Source: JBEBVQ01 sp964527735 (GTDB lineage Bacteria; Bacteroidota; Bacteroidia; Chitinophagales; Chitinophagaceae). Taken from it: a DNA stretch of 64,000 nt. The stretch's first letter is position 1. Each line of letters starts with the position of its first letter. A program made the position numbers and the translations under genes. The notes under the pieces are model-generated. The model saw only the letters and a program-made list of their open reading frames with translations. It had not been told where the DNA came from and did not search any database. The stretch is from NCBI GenBank assembly GCA_964527735.1, contig CAZGPG010000004.1, positions 186,001 through 250,000 on the forward strand, read 5' to 3'. Below, piece after piece: positions 9,130 through 17,518 of the stretch.

Positions 9130-9969
9130 TCAGACCACTTGTGGCATATTTGACGGTATAAGAATATCCTGATAATCCTTACCCGTATAATCCCTTAATA
9201 CATCCCGGTACACGCCGCATACATACTTGCGCATAGCCGCTGCTGCGTTGTAAAGGCACTGGGCATTCTCTATGTCAATACAAAAATGTTCGGAATAGCG
9301 TGCACATACATATCCTTTCTCCAATTGCGCCAGCAGGCTTTTGCCCGGTAATGCCTCTGTGGGGAACAGATCATGCAACTGCGGCGCATGCCATACTGCT
9401 GTCCGGAGCAGATCGCCTAACACATGCGTCTTCACCTCCCGGCCGGTTACCGCGATGATAAACCCGCGCAGCAACAGCTCCACCGATTGGTGCAGGAAGA
9501 ACACCGCCCTTTCGGGACGCCGGTTTGCCAGCATCAGCCGGGCGGAGGCGAGGAAGTCGCGTGAGGCTTCGCAGCCCTGAGTGAACGCACCCGCACTCTG
9601 GCGGCGCTCTTCCGCAATGCGCACTGCCAGCGGAACAGGCAGCACGGAACGGCCACTGTCATACACAAGGTAGCGGGCAATGAATACCGTGCTGTGCAGC
9701 ATCTTCCCGGCTTCCAGTCCGGTGCGCACTTCCGGGAGCGTATAAAAAGCGGGGCGGTAACCCCTGCCATCCCACCCGGAGCCTTCGAGGATCACTTTGT
9801 ATTGCTGCACAGTATGCACCGTATGTTCGGGCAGCACGATGTAGAGGCAGTGCTGCTTCAGGAATATCTTATCTGCCGGAATGATGGGCAGCAATGCGTT
9901 TACTATAGGCGATACGTCCGCCTGTTGCCCCTGCGTGTGAGTATCTGTTGTGTCTGTCCGGTTCATCAC
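9130..9969 (-). CDS. HEPN-domain protein
   Basis: A 279-residue protein. The C-terminal half reads as a HEPN helical bundle: RAVFFLHQSVELLLRGFIIA (about residue 155), then THVLGDLL, then CARYSEHFCI (about residue 230), the usual place of the ARY motif. The N-terminal ~110 residues resemble the region that precedes HEPN in many Bacteroidota proteins (nucleotidyltransferase-like fold), but I see no G-S and D-x-D catalytic pair, so that part may be inactive. HEPN proteins act as RNases or as partners of minimal nucleotidyltransferases in defence and toxin systems. The gene lies between cas4 and the toxin-antitoxin pair, on the same strand as the cas genes. Its role here is unknown. Confidence 0.65.
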   Translation of the reverse strand: MMNRTDTTDTHTQGQQADVSPIVNALLPIIPADKIFLKQHCLYIVLPEHTVHTVQQYKVILEGSGWDGRGYRPAFYTLPEVRTGLEAGKMLHSTVFIARYLVYDSGRSVLPVPLAVRIAEERRQSAGAFTQGCEASRDFLASARLMLANRRPERAVFFLHQSVELLLRGFIIAVTGREVKTHVLGDLLRTAVWHAPQLHDLFPTEALPGKSLLAQLEKGYVCARYSEHFCIDIENAQCLYNAAAAMRKYVCGVYRDVLRDYTGKDYQDILIPSNMPQVV

Positions 9970-10140
9970 AATTCGTTTTACAGATGAAAGGATTGCCGCG
10001 AGCCACAGCCTGTATAAGCATGGATGCGATGAACCGGGATAAAACGAACGCTTTTTATACTACTGCCGGCAAGAGACGTCTGCCTGAGTACAATGAAAAA
10101 GCGCGAAGCCCATCTTATGTTACAGAGGCCCTGAGCAGCC

Positions 10141-10312
10141 CACACACGAATAAGAAGAAGCCCCGCGCATAACGCTGGCAATCTGCCTATACTCTCGTGT
10201 GTGAAATTTCTCAGGTTTCTGTAACGAGATTCAAAGCAATTACCCTTCATGGATTGTACAGAAGGATCACAGCATATTTTTCAAAACGAAAATAGGCAAT
10301 TCTTCTGTACAA
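10141..10312. other. Intergenic stretch 9970-10382 with two inverted repeats
   Basis: No credible gene is seen in the 413 bp between cas4 and the HEPN gene. It holds two spaced inverted repeats: CACACACGA (10141-10149) with TCGTGTGTG (10195-10203), and TTGTACAGAAG (10254-10264) with CTTCTGTACAA (10302-10312). Both are perfect, with gaps of 45 and 37 nt. They could be binding sites, RNA stems or scars at the edge of the inserted island. Confidence 0.5.
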
Positions 10313-10382
10313 AGTGCGATACTAAAATTATATTTTTAGTTGAAATTCAATAAATTTAAAATAAAAATCGGTTATAAGCTCA

Positions 10383-10937
10383 TCATTCCCCGACATAGCA
10401 CAGATCATAATAACTGCAGCTTTTACAAATCTTCGCATGGATCACCGGCGGACATTGATCAGTTTCTTTCAACTGTACGATCTCCGGTACAGTTTGTTCT
10501 AAATAACGTATATCTTCCTCAGACAAGGTCACCGTACTGGTCTGACGTAATTTCGGGTATTCCAGCAAAGCGGTAGCGCCTTCGATCCCATTCAGCTGCA
10601 GCAGCCAGAGATAAAATTTTACCTGCCATTCATGTGCCTGTTCGACCTTGTCGCTCCGTTTGGTTTCGTGGACGACCTTTTGCCTGGCATCGTAGAAGTC
10701 TATTTTGCCGAAGAGGTCAACAGGGGTAGGGGCGGGGGATGAGGATTGCGGGACGAATGTTGCGGAGAGTTCAATTTCGGTGTATTTATATGCTCTTTGC
10801 GGATAGCTGGTTTCGTGAAGGAGCTTGCCATCATAAACCGTATCGCTGGTATGCTCCATCCGGACTTCATTGGCATGTAGCCAGCATTCGCGCTTGCATA
10901 CGTGGTAGAGGTTGATCAGTGTGGCATTGATGGTCAT
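10383..10937 (-). CDS. cas4: CRISPR-associated exonuclease Cas4
   Basis: A 184-residue RecB-family nuclease. Four cysteines fit the Fe-S cluster: Cys in VCKRECWL (residues ~13-17) and Cys in AKICKSCSYYDLCY near the C-terminus. RecB motifs are visible as GKIDFYD (Asp, about residue 83) and VVHETKRSDKVEQAHEWQVKFYLWLL (E-x-K and Q-x-x-x-Y). Cas4 trims prespacers and sets their PAM and orientation for Cas1-Cas2. The gene starts 3 bp after the cas3 stop but is far richer in GC than cas3, so the composition boundary lies exactly at this junction. Confidence 0.95.
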   Translation of the reverse strand: MTINATLINLYHVCKRECWLHANEVRMEHTSDTVYDGKLLHETSYPQRAYKYTEIELSATFVPQSSSPAPTPVDLFGKIDFYDARQKVVHETKRSDKVEQAHEWQVKFYLWLLQLNGIEGATALLEYPKLRQTSTVTLSEEDIRYLEQTVPEIVQLKETDQCPPVIHAKICKSCSYYDLCYVGE

Positions 10938-10940
10938 GAG

Positions 10941-13256
10941 TTAAATCATATTTGATTCATCAGGCAATAAATGTAACCCCACAATATCATCATACCCTAA
11001 ATCTATGATATAAACGTTAGTATCTTTTACAGCCCGGAAACTGTTCCTCTTTGCCAAGTGTATCGGTACTTTCAAAGTATATTCCCTCAGTAAATCAAAT
11101 TGTTTACTAGCTACAATTTCATCAAAGTTCTTTTCCTGAAAGTGTTTTAAAGTAACAGCTTCAACAGTTACATAATCTGATTTTCGGGATGATATCTCGT
11201 TCAATTTTGCATCCTCAATGTTCAGTGTAAACACATTCTTCAACACTTTTTTCCAAACCTCTTTTACGAAATTTTTTGCAGACAGAATTTCTTCAAAATA
11301 TCTTTGCCCTAATGCTTCTTCTGTATAGATATTGTTAACTAATTCTCTAAAATCCTTCTCTTTAAGATTGCCCTCTTTTTGTTGAGCTTTAATGGAAATT
11401 TGCAAGTATGTTTCAGACAGAATATTAGCTAAATCCTTATAAACATATTTTCGGCTTTTCTCAGACTCCCGAGTAATAATTACAGGTGCAAATTGCCATT
11501 CAGGAATTCTGCTTTGTATTAATCCTTTTCTGTTTACCCTGCCAAGCCTTTGGATAATTGCATCTATCGGAGCATTTTCAGTAAACAAAACATCGAAATC
11601 AATATCAAGACTGACTTCAACTATTTGTGTACAAACAGCAATATATCCACCCTCTCTGTTGCCAATGCTTTCTAGGGTTTCCTCTTTTTTCTTTTTATCC
11701 AATAAAATAAATTGCGAGTGATAGAGCACTTTACTTTCAGCAGGGATATCATTCAAGCTGCTGAATATTTCTCTTGCTTTGGCTATCGTATTGCAGACTA
11801 CTAAAACTTTTCTTCCATTATGAAAATGTTCCTTAATGTCTTCAATATTATCTTCAATTAAAGAATCTCTGATTTCAATCCTATGCCTTTGCTTTTCATC
11901 ATGGGCAGGTTCCTGAATCAAAGTGTAATCAGGTAAAACTTTCTCCAACTCATTTTTTAAGACATTGGGCAGAGAAGCACTCATTATTGCAAATTGGGTA
12001 TTGAATGGTCTGATACATTCAATCGTTTGCAATAATAGTCCAAACGTGTAAGCATCGTAAATATGAATCTCATCAATGATGATTTTTGCGTTATAGCTAG
12101 CTGCCCCGGTCATAACCCAATGCCCCCAATTGAAGAAACTATATATCAGTTGGTCAACCGTAGCTACCGTAACCGGCTTAAAAAAGGTACGATTATACAA
12201 AGTATGCTTCCGTATATCATCAGCGGCAATTTCATCATCGTCTTTCAGGTAATATTGTGCAGCACTATGGGATAAACCAACCACATCATGACTATGGAAA
12301 AACTGTAACATTCGCTTCCACATTTTATTGGTTGTAACCATAGTAGGAAGCAGAAAAATGATTTTCTGGTAATGGTTGTTATTTGTAGCCCATAAAGTTG
12401 CAGCTTCTGTTTTTCCTTGTCCGGTCGAAATCTGAACGAAAATATTTTGACCTGAAGCCTTTGCACTCTTTAACTGAAAATCACTCCAGGTTTCAAACCC
12501 CTTTCCAGCAGAAAGCATTTTATCAGTAATAGCATCATTATCCAACCCATTTCCATATTTGTATTCAAAATTGCCGGAGGAAGCTATCCAGTCACAGTAG
12601 TGTAAAACGGACTTAAATAACAAGAATATATCTCTAGCTTTATTGGATTTATCATTTACATAAGCGTTTTTGTCAAACTTTTTGATTGTTTCAAACTTCA
12701 AAATATTACTTGGTACCACGTTAAAAGCATCTTTATCAAAACTAATGTTTGTCCATTTAGGTATATTATACGCCGCCGCTTGCTCGTTTATCATCGAATA
12801 GTATTGGATAAAATAGGCTTCATTGGCATACTCATTTTTCAATTTTCGTTCATCATAATCATTAAATGACTCTTTGCTGAGTTTACTATGATGAGTAGCA
12901 ATACTTATCAGTTCAGGAAAATAAGGAACGTCTTTGAACGATGTTAAGGGTTGATTTTTTATGGCTGTGTACAAAAAGGAGATTGAGCTTAAAGCATGTG
13001 ACTCTGTATCATGTTTCTCCTTCCGAACTTTTGCCTGAAACCCATTAGTAGCTTTGGCTATATCATGAAAGGCTACGGTTAGAAATAAGCGACAAATCAA
13101 TAAGTCTTGATCAATACTGTACTGTTTTGCCATCAAATCTATTAGCGCTTTGTTCCATTGCAATACCTTAGGAAAAACGCTCAGACAATCCTTTATATGT
13201 TGTAAAAGCGTTATTTCTGGGTTGGATTTCGCTAATATCTTATCGTACTTGAACAT
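10941..13256 (-). CDS. cas3: CRISPR-associated nuclease-helicase Cas3 (HD domain at N-terminus)
   Basis: A 771-residue protein. The N-terminal HD nuclease has His in LLQH (about residue 20), VAFHDIAKATNGFQ (H64-D65) and ISIATHHS. The helicase follows with Walker A STGQGKTEA (about residue 278), the DExH box IIDEIHIYDAY (about residue 395), SAS in AIMSASLPN and motif VI in IIQRLGRVNRKG (about residue 565). It is recruited by Cascade to unwind and shred the target DNA strand. The gene is contiguous with cas5 upstream and cas4 downstream. It is markedly AT-rich compared with cas4, cas1 and cas6. Confidence 0.96.
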   Translation of the reverse strand: MFKYDKILAKSNPEITLLQHIKDCLSVFPKVLQWNKALIDLMAKQYSIDQDLLICRLFLTVAFHDIAKATNGFQAKVRKEKHDTESHALSSISFLYTAIKNQPLTSFKDVPYFPELISIATHHSKLSKESFNDYDERKLKNEYANEAYFIQYYSMINEQAAAYNIPKWTNISFDKDAFNVVPSNILKFETIKKFDKNAYVNDKSNKARDIFLLFKSVLHYCDWIASSGNFEYKYGNGLDNDAITDKMLSAGKGFETWSDFQLKSAKASGQNIFVQISTGQGKTEAATLWATNNNHYQKIIFLLPTMVTTNKMWKRMLQFFHSHDVVGLSHSAAQYYLKDDDEIAADDIRKHTLYNRTFFKPVTVATVDQLIYSFFNWGHWVMTGAASYNAKIIIDEIHIYDAYTFGLLLQTIECIRPFNTQFAIMSASLPNVLKNELEKVLPDYTLIQEPAHDEKQRHRIEIRDSLIEDNIEDIKEHFHNGRKVLVVCNTIAKAREIFSSLNDIPAESKVLYHSQFILLDKKKKEETLESIGNREGGYIAVCTQIVEVSLDIDFDVLFTENAPIDAIIQRLGRVNRKGLIQSRIPEWQFAPVIITRESEKSRKYVYKDLANILSETYLQISIKAQQKEGNLKEKDFRELVNNIYTEEALGQRYFEEILSAKNFVKEVWKKVLKNVFTLNIEDAKLNEISSRKSDYVTVEAVTLKHFQEKNFDEIVASKQFDLLREYTLKVPIHLAKRNSFRAVKDTNVYIIDLGYDDIVGLHLLPDESNMI

Positions 13257-14018
13257 CTAAAAAATTTGAAAAGAATTTTCCAAAGATGCATCCCAAAAAG
13301 CTTCTCCCTCTATCAAGATGGGTAAACTGCCTATGTAAGTAAATTTACGAAAGTCATTGCCTTGCCGTACTTCTGAACCTTTTTGCGTAACAAAAGAAAC
13401 AGGTAGACTAACCGTTTTGGGCGCAGCCTTCAACAGATTACCCGACAAATTAGCATTGAGTTGTGGTCTATAATCAAGTTCAGCTAAATCTCCAGCAATA
13501 ACCGTTTCTTTAAAGCTATGCTGATTATTTACTAAAGGCAATTCAACATCATCTATTGAGTCAATTTTTATCAATTCATCCTCTCTACCAAGTGACAATG
13601 CCCATTTAGGCACAAGCAATGCATTTCTTACAATGTCAAAATCGTTTTCGTTTTCAAATGTCAGATACAATGTGATTTGACTTTGAAATAATAATTCACG
13701 AACGATAACTGCTGTAAAATAAGGTGTTTGAACCTTACCTTTATGGTAATCTTTAATTTGAGATTCTTTATATTTCCGTATTTGCCAAAGGTCATTGGAT
13801 TGCCCATTATTGGTACCAACTATGCCCATTTTAAACTTATCTTTAAGCAACCATTCCTCATTTACTTCTACAGGTGATATACCCAGTGCACTACCAATAA
13901 GCCCGGCTATCGTAGTTTTGGGCGGCAAGGGTAATGTCTTGTGGTAAGTATGAAAATCCGGTTGCCGGTAAGAATTGAAAGCCCCCTGGCATTTAATTCT
14001 AAGAAACCGCATACTCAA
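13257..14018 (-). CDS. cas5: CRISPR-associated protein Cas5 (Cas5t type)
   Basis: A 253-residue protein. The N-terminus MRFLRIKCQGAFNSYRQPDF followed by LPLPPKTTIAGLIGSALGIS is the Cas5 pattern: RAMP strand, then 'P.kttl.Gll.aalG'. In Cascade it caps the crRNA 5' handle. The ATG at 14018 overlaps the cas7 stop by 4 bases, and a second Met two codons in (14012) is possible. It abuts cas3. AT-rich, like cas7, cas8 and cas3. Confidence 0.93.
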   Translation of the reverse strand: MSMRFLRIKCQGAFNSYRQPDFHTYHKTLPLPPKTTIAGLIGSALGISPVEVNEEWLLKDKFKMGIVGTNNGQSNDLWQIRKYKESQIKDYHKGKVQTPYFTAVIVRELLFQSQITLYLTFENENDFDIVRNALLVPKWALSLGREDELIKIDSIDDVELPLVNNQHSFKETVIAGDLAELDYRPQLNANLSGNLLKAAPKTVSLPVSFVTQKGSEVRQGNDFRKFTYIGSLPILIEGEAFWDASLENSFQIF

Positions 14019-14965
14019 AAGTTTAAAGTGTTTACATGCTCCAGCACGTGACTAAAAGTATTTTGAACAGTATCGGGATTAAAGTCTGCCAATTCAGTTG
14101 AAATATCATTCTTGAAAATGCCTGATTGCACACCAATAAAGCTATTTCGAATGATAGAACTATTTCCCTCAAGCACTTCTTTCACCGCTTGAGTGTTCAA
14201 CTCCTCATTTTCTGACACCGTAAGCGTTTCAAGGAAAATAGGACTTTTAGCATTCTGAAAAGTAACTGCTAAAAATTTAGGGGACATATCAGTGAGCAAA
14301 CGGGATTGTTTTCCGCCGCCCCAGATATTCGAAATAGCATTTAACAGATGAGTGAGCCTTTTTCTTTTTTGTTCAATAGTAAGATTGACTACTTTATCTT
14401 TGGATGCTTTAGCCAGTTCAAAATTCTGATAAACACCCAATCTATCCAATTCTATCAGAAAGTTTACACGGAAATAGTTGTAGTATATTTCAGTCTCGAA
14501 AATATTTCCACCTGAAGAAACATCACCTCCTGTTTGCTCTTTCGATTTTGTACCTAAATCTCTGTCGTTTCTAAAGGGAAAAATACCAATAGCAGCAGAA
14601 GCCCTTACTACGGCAGTGCGGCGTCTGTTTTCCTCATCCGTTCCTTTCTTACCTGTAATCATATACCCCAGCAAATCATCGTCTATATACTTATTAGGTT
14701 CTCCTTCAGTAAAATTTACTCCTTTGGATATTGTTGTTTGCTTAACTTCAGAGAGTAATTCTCCCAAGCCTAATTCTTTCCAAGCCCTTCTGATTTGATA
14801 TTTTAAACTCTGACCAGACACATACGGAATTTGCTGACCATTCGGTGTGGTGATTTTCTTTACGGTGCTGACGTTCCCTTCTGTCCAGCTTCCATTGATA
14901 CTGCCTAATGATGTTTTGAATATATATGCTATATTGAGACAGTTTGCTGTATTTTGTGTACTCAT
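14015..14965 (-). CDS. cas7: CRISPR-associated protein Cas7 (Cst2/DevR family)
   Basis: A 316-residue RAMP protein. LNIAYIFKTSLGSINGS near the start, IPYVSGQSLKYQIRRAWKEL (about residues 48-67), the AVVRASAAIGIFPFRNDRDLG segment and NAISNIWGGGKQSRLLTDMSP are typical of the DevR/Cst2 Cas7 family of the Tneap form of type I-B. It forms the backbone of the effector along the spacer part of the crRNA. Spaced 29 bp after cas8 and overlapping cas5. AT-rich. Confidence 0.93.
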   Translation of the reverse strand: MSTQNTANCLNIAYIFKTSLGSINGSWTEGNVSTVKKITTPNGQQIPYVSGQSLKYQIRRAWKELGLGELLSEVKQTTISKGVNFTEGEPNKYIDDDLLGYMITGKKGTDEENRRRTAVVRASAAIGIFPFRNDRDLGTKSKEQTGGDVSSGGNIFETEIYYNYFRVNFLIELDRLGVYQNFELAKASKDKVVNLTIEQKRKRLTHLLNAISNIWGGGKQSRLLTDMSPKFLAVTFQNAKSPIFLETLTVSENEELNTQAVKEVLEGNSSIIRNSFIGVQSGIFKNDISTELADFNPDTVQNTFSHVLEHVNTLNF

Positions 14966-14994
14966 TTTGTATATTTTTTATTTATAATTAATAA

Positions 14995-16722
14995 TTATTT
15001 GTTTTCTTCTTTTGTTAATTTTTGCTTTTCAAACAAATAGCTATTCATTGAGAATATGCTAACCATAGATTTCATTTCTTCCCAATCCCTTCCATCCGGA
15101 AGGCTGGTAAAAAACTCCAGATAATTCTTCGTTTTATACTGATCAGCTACTTTATCACTTTCCATAATTCTGAACTGGATTAATTCAAGTGCTTTAAGAA
15201 ACTCAACCCTGCTCTTCGCATTCCTAAGTGAATACAAGCAGCTTCTGTCTTTTTCTGCATAAGAATATATGCCGATATTGATTCCAATGTTTTGGCATAG
15301 TTTCACTAAATCTGCATTCATTTTATTATTTGTTTTTTGATTATAAATAAGAAGGATTTTATCTAAATAGGGAATACTTCCTCTTTCTTCCTTTATTTTC
15401 ACATCTCCGAGATAAGATTCAATAGTCCCAACTATGCTTTTGAAGCTTAAAATTTCATTGCAAAGACGGTCTCTCCAAATGGTGTCGTATTTCCCGCTGT
15501 CGAGCCTTTGCGTGAAATGCTTTACAAAGTTTTTGAAGTGATTGAAGTAGTTCTGTTCCTTATCATCAAAAGCAAATGCTTCAAAAAGACTAAATAGGTC
15601 TGTCAAAGAAGTGTATTCCTTTACATCTCTAAAAATATTTCCGTCGTTTGATAAAGTAAAAACAGACTTAGTAAAGAGCTGTCGCTCATCATACTTCTCT
15701 TCTTCAAAATCTAACTTTAGTTGATTGTAGGTTGACAAAAGGAAATTGAACAATGCTTCCGATTCATAAACAGTACCGATAATTTCAGTTTCAAAACTGC
15801 AAAAATCAGGTTTACTTAATTGCTCAACCCTAATAATGACGGCATTAAGAAACTCAGATAAAGATTCAAGGTTTCCATCGTACAGGACAAAATAATGCTT
15901 CATATCGTCCTGCAATAAGTAGTTCAGATTATAAAATGAAAACAACGCTACAAATGAATAAAGTGCAGACAATTGAGGTTTCCCTTCCAAAAAGGATGAG
16001 AAATTAAGTTCTCCACTTTTTCCCGTAAGAAAGGGGTAATCCATTCCAGTTACAATATCCGCCAGCTTATATTTTTTTTCACTGAAAGAACAAATTTTCT
16101 TTCCTTCATCAAGAAAAGCTATACTAAAGTTCGCACCTAATTCATAAACAGGCGGTGCATCAAAATAACCCATTCCATCAAACTTTTTATCCTCATTATC
16201 CACTAAGAAAGCTATGAATTGGATTAATTCATCTCCAGTCATTATTCTGCCTTTAGCTATATCCTTTTTAAGTTTAGGGAACGTAATTTTCTTTCCAGAA
16301 GGTGGCTTTGCAAAAACGATAGAGTCCTTTTGTTTTTCGACAATGACATTTTTCGCATTTTGTATATCGCAAACCTCAACTTTAGGAACTCCAAGTGCCC
16401 CATTCACAGGCCTTCCTGTTTTCCCTATAAAGAATGGTTTCAGATACATTTTGAAATCCGTTCGTTCATAGACTTTAAAAGCTGTATCCCTGTATATCCA
16501 ACCAAAATTTCCAGTTTTTTTCAGATAATGTGTTACCACTTCCGAACGAGCCTTGTTTAAAATATCAACAAGGGCCTCTTCGCCTTCAAATGAAAACTCT
16601 AATCCAGATGCAGTAAGCTCACAACGATCATCTTTATCTAATGTTCCAATAACTTTATACAACCCAACAATGCCACTGTCTATCCAAAAGTTTCCTGTTT
16701 TATCAATTTTAAATTTTCCCAT
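14995..16722 (-). CDS. cas8b: Type I-B large subunit Cas8 (Cst1-like)
   Basis: A 575-residue protein in the large-subunit position, before cas7 and cas5t. It starts MGKFKIDKTGNFWIDSGIVG, the Cst1-like opening; the identification rests mainly on this, on length and on gene order. The CxxC pairs that give some members of this family their name are not visible, so this is a branch without the zinc site or a more diverged member. The large subunit recognises the PAM and starts R-loop formation. The coding region is strongly AT-rich (about a quarter G+C in some 60-bp stretches, such as 15001-15060). Confidence 0.85.
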   Translation of the reverse strand: MGKFKIDKTGNFWIDSGIVGLYKVIGTLDKDDRCELTASGLEFSFEGEEALVDILNKARSEVVTHYLKKTGNFGWIYRDTAFKVYERTDFKMYLKPFFIGKTGRPVNGALGVPKVEVCDIQNAKNVIVEKQKDSIVFAKPPSGKKITFPKLKKDIAKGRIMTGDELIQFIAFLVDNEDKKFDGMGYFDAPPVYELGANFSIAFLDEGKKICSFSEKKYKLADIVTGMDYPFLTGKSGELNFSSFLEGKPQLSALYSFVALFSFYNLNYLLQDDMKHYFVLYDGNLESLSEFLNAVIIRVEQLSKPDFCSFETEIIGTVYESEALFNFLLSTYNQLKLDFEEEKYDERQLFTKSVFTLSNDGNIFRDVKEYTSLTDLFSLFEAFAFDDKEQNYFNHFKNFVKHFTQRLDSGKYDTIWRDRLCNEILSFKSIVGTIESYLGDVKIKEERGSIPYLDKILLIYNQKTNNKMNADLVKLCQNIGINIGIYSYAEKDRSCLYSLRNAKSRVEFLKALELIQFRIMESDKVADQYKTKNYLEFFTSLPDGRDWEEMKSMVSIFSMNSYLFEKQKLTKEENK

Positions 16723-16904
16723 TTTATTGCCATGCTGATATAAAACAATGTGACTATTTATCTAATTGTTCCTTTGACATCTTTACACAAAGCTCTTTCA
16801 TTCCACTATCAACTTTCGTCACTCAATTTTTTTCTTTCCGTTATTCCCTGCTTCCTTTTCAGAAAATCTTTAAAATCCTCAGAATCCATACCCCCACGGC
16901 ATCC

Positions 16905-17129
16905 CTAATACACACCGCCCCACGGCGGGTAGTCGGTCAATGGGAATTCCTCCCGGAGCAGGTTATAGGCCTTCAGGTTCAGTGAAGCCGTTACACGGTC
17001 CACAGGCTCCGGCGCACTCATCCGGAAGGCGTCGGTAAAATGCGCCGGGTGCTTCTCTTCGTGCATCCAGCCCGCCGGCAGCAGCACCAGCAGACAAAGC
17101 ATTCTTCTTATTTTTTTCTGATCGGGCAT
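16905..17129 (-). pseudogene. Likely remnant of a WYL-domain regulator
   Basis: A 74-codon frame with host-like codon use (many CTG, CCG, GCG and CGG) in an otherwise AT-rich gap. The second half, FTDAFRMSAPEPVDRVTASL then NLKAYNLLREEFPLTDY, resembles from memory the C-terminal core of WYL-domain transcription regulators, but the protein ends soon after. Intact WYL regulators are hundreds of residues long and often stand beside Bacteroidota type I cas operons. I read it as a truncated leftover at the junction between the GC-rich cas6 side and the AT-rich cas8 side. It could instead be a small functional protein; the hydrophobic MLCLLVLLPAGWM near the start is odd. Confidence 0.4.
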
Positions 17130-17130
17130 C

Positions 17131-17192
17131 TTTCAGGGATGAGGATTGAGGGATGATCACTCAAACGTATTCCTCAATCCTCATCCCTGAAA
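17131..17192. repeat. Intergenic palindromic element, copy 2 (perfect 21-bp arms)
   Basis: The left arm 17131-17151 begins TTTCAGGGATGAGG and the right arm 17172-17192 is its exact reverse complement; the loop is 20 nt. It is the best-preserved copy of the family also seen at 6450, 17476, 18310 and 18722. It lies just upstream of the WYL-like remnant. Confidence 0.85.
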
Positions 17193-17502
17193 CCAAGATA
17201 CGGCAAATAATTGAATAATATAAACTGTATTATCACTTTGTTTGAATAACTGTACATATTCTTCAAAAATATACCGCCTGTCTCTTTTACTTCCCGGGAT
17301 CTCGCGTATGATCCGCAGGTTTTCCCAGTTCGATCATTTTAATAAGCCATTTTAGGTGCCTGCCAATGATCGTTACATAGGAAAATAGAACTACACACTA
17401 TTGTATAAGCACTATAAGCACACAAAATGGAAAATATGTTTATTGTACTTTTTTCGCAAAAGCTATAATAACGGACAGGGGTGATGGATGAAATTTGAGT
17501 GG
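17193..17502. other. AT-rich intergenic stretch downstream of cas6
   Basis: About 310 bp between cas6 and the WYL-like remnant. I see no gene. It is AT-rich, like the gap at 16739-16900, and could hold a promoter for the cas8-cas4 genes, but no full TTTG-N20-TAnnTTTG match is evident. Confidence 0.5.
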
Positions 17503-17518
17503 TCACCCCTCACCCCTG
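17476..17518. repeat. Intergenic palindromic element, copy 3 (overlaps cas6 3' end)
   Basis: CAGGGGTGA (17476-17484) pairs with TCACCCCTG (17510-17518). Between them are GATGGATGAAATTTGAG and CACCCC words of the same family. It overlaps the last codons of cas6, so the cas6 C-terminus is partly encoded by the element. Confidence 0.65.

Noticed and set aside
9978..10250. A 90-codon minus-strand frame between cas4 and the HEPN gene
   Set aside because: Composition and residue pattern look random, with no conserved block and no suitable start context.
10254..10312. Terminal inverted repeats of a small insertion element
   Set aside because: Only 59 bp in total, with no target-site duplication or related copies seen.
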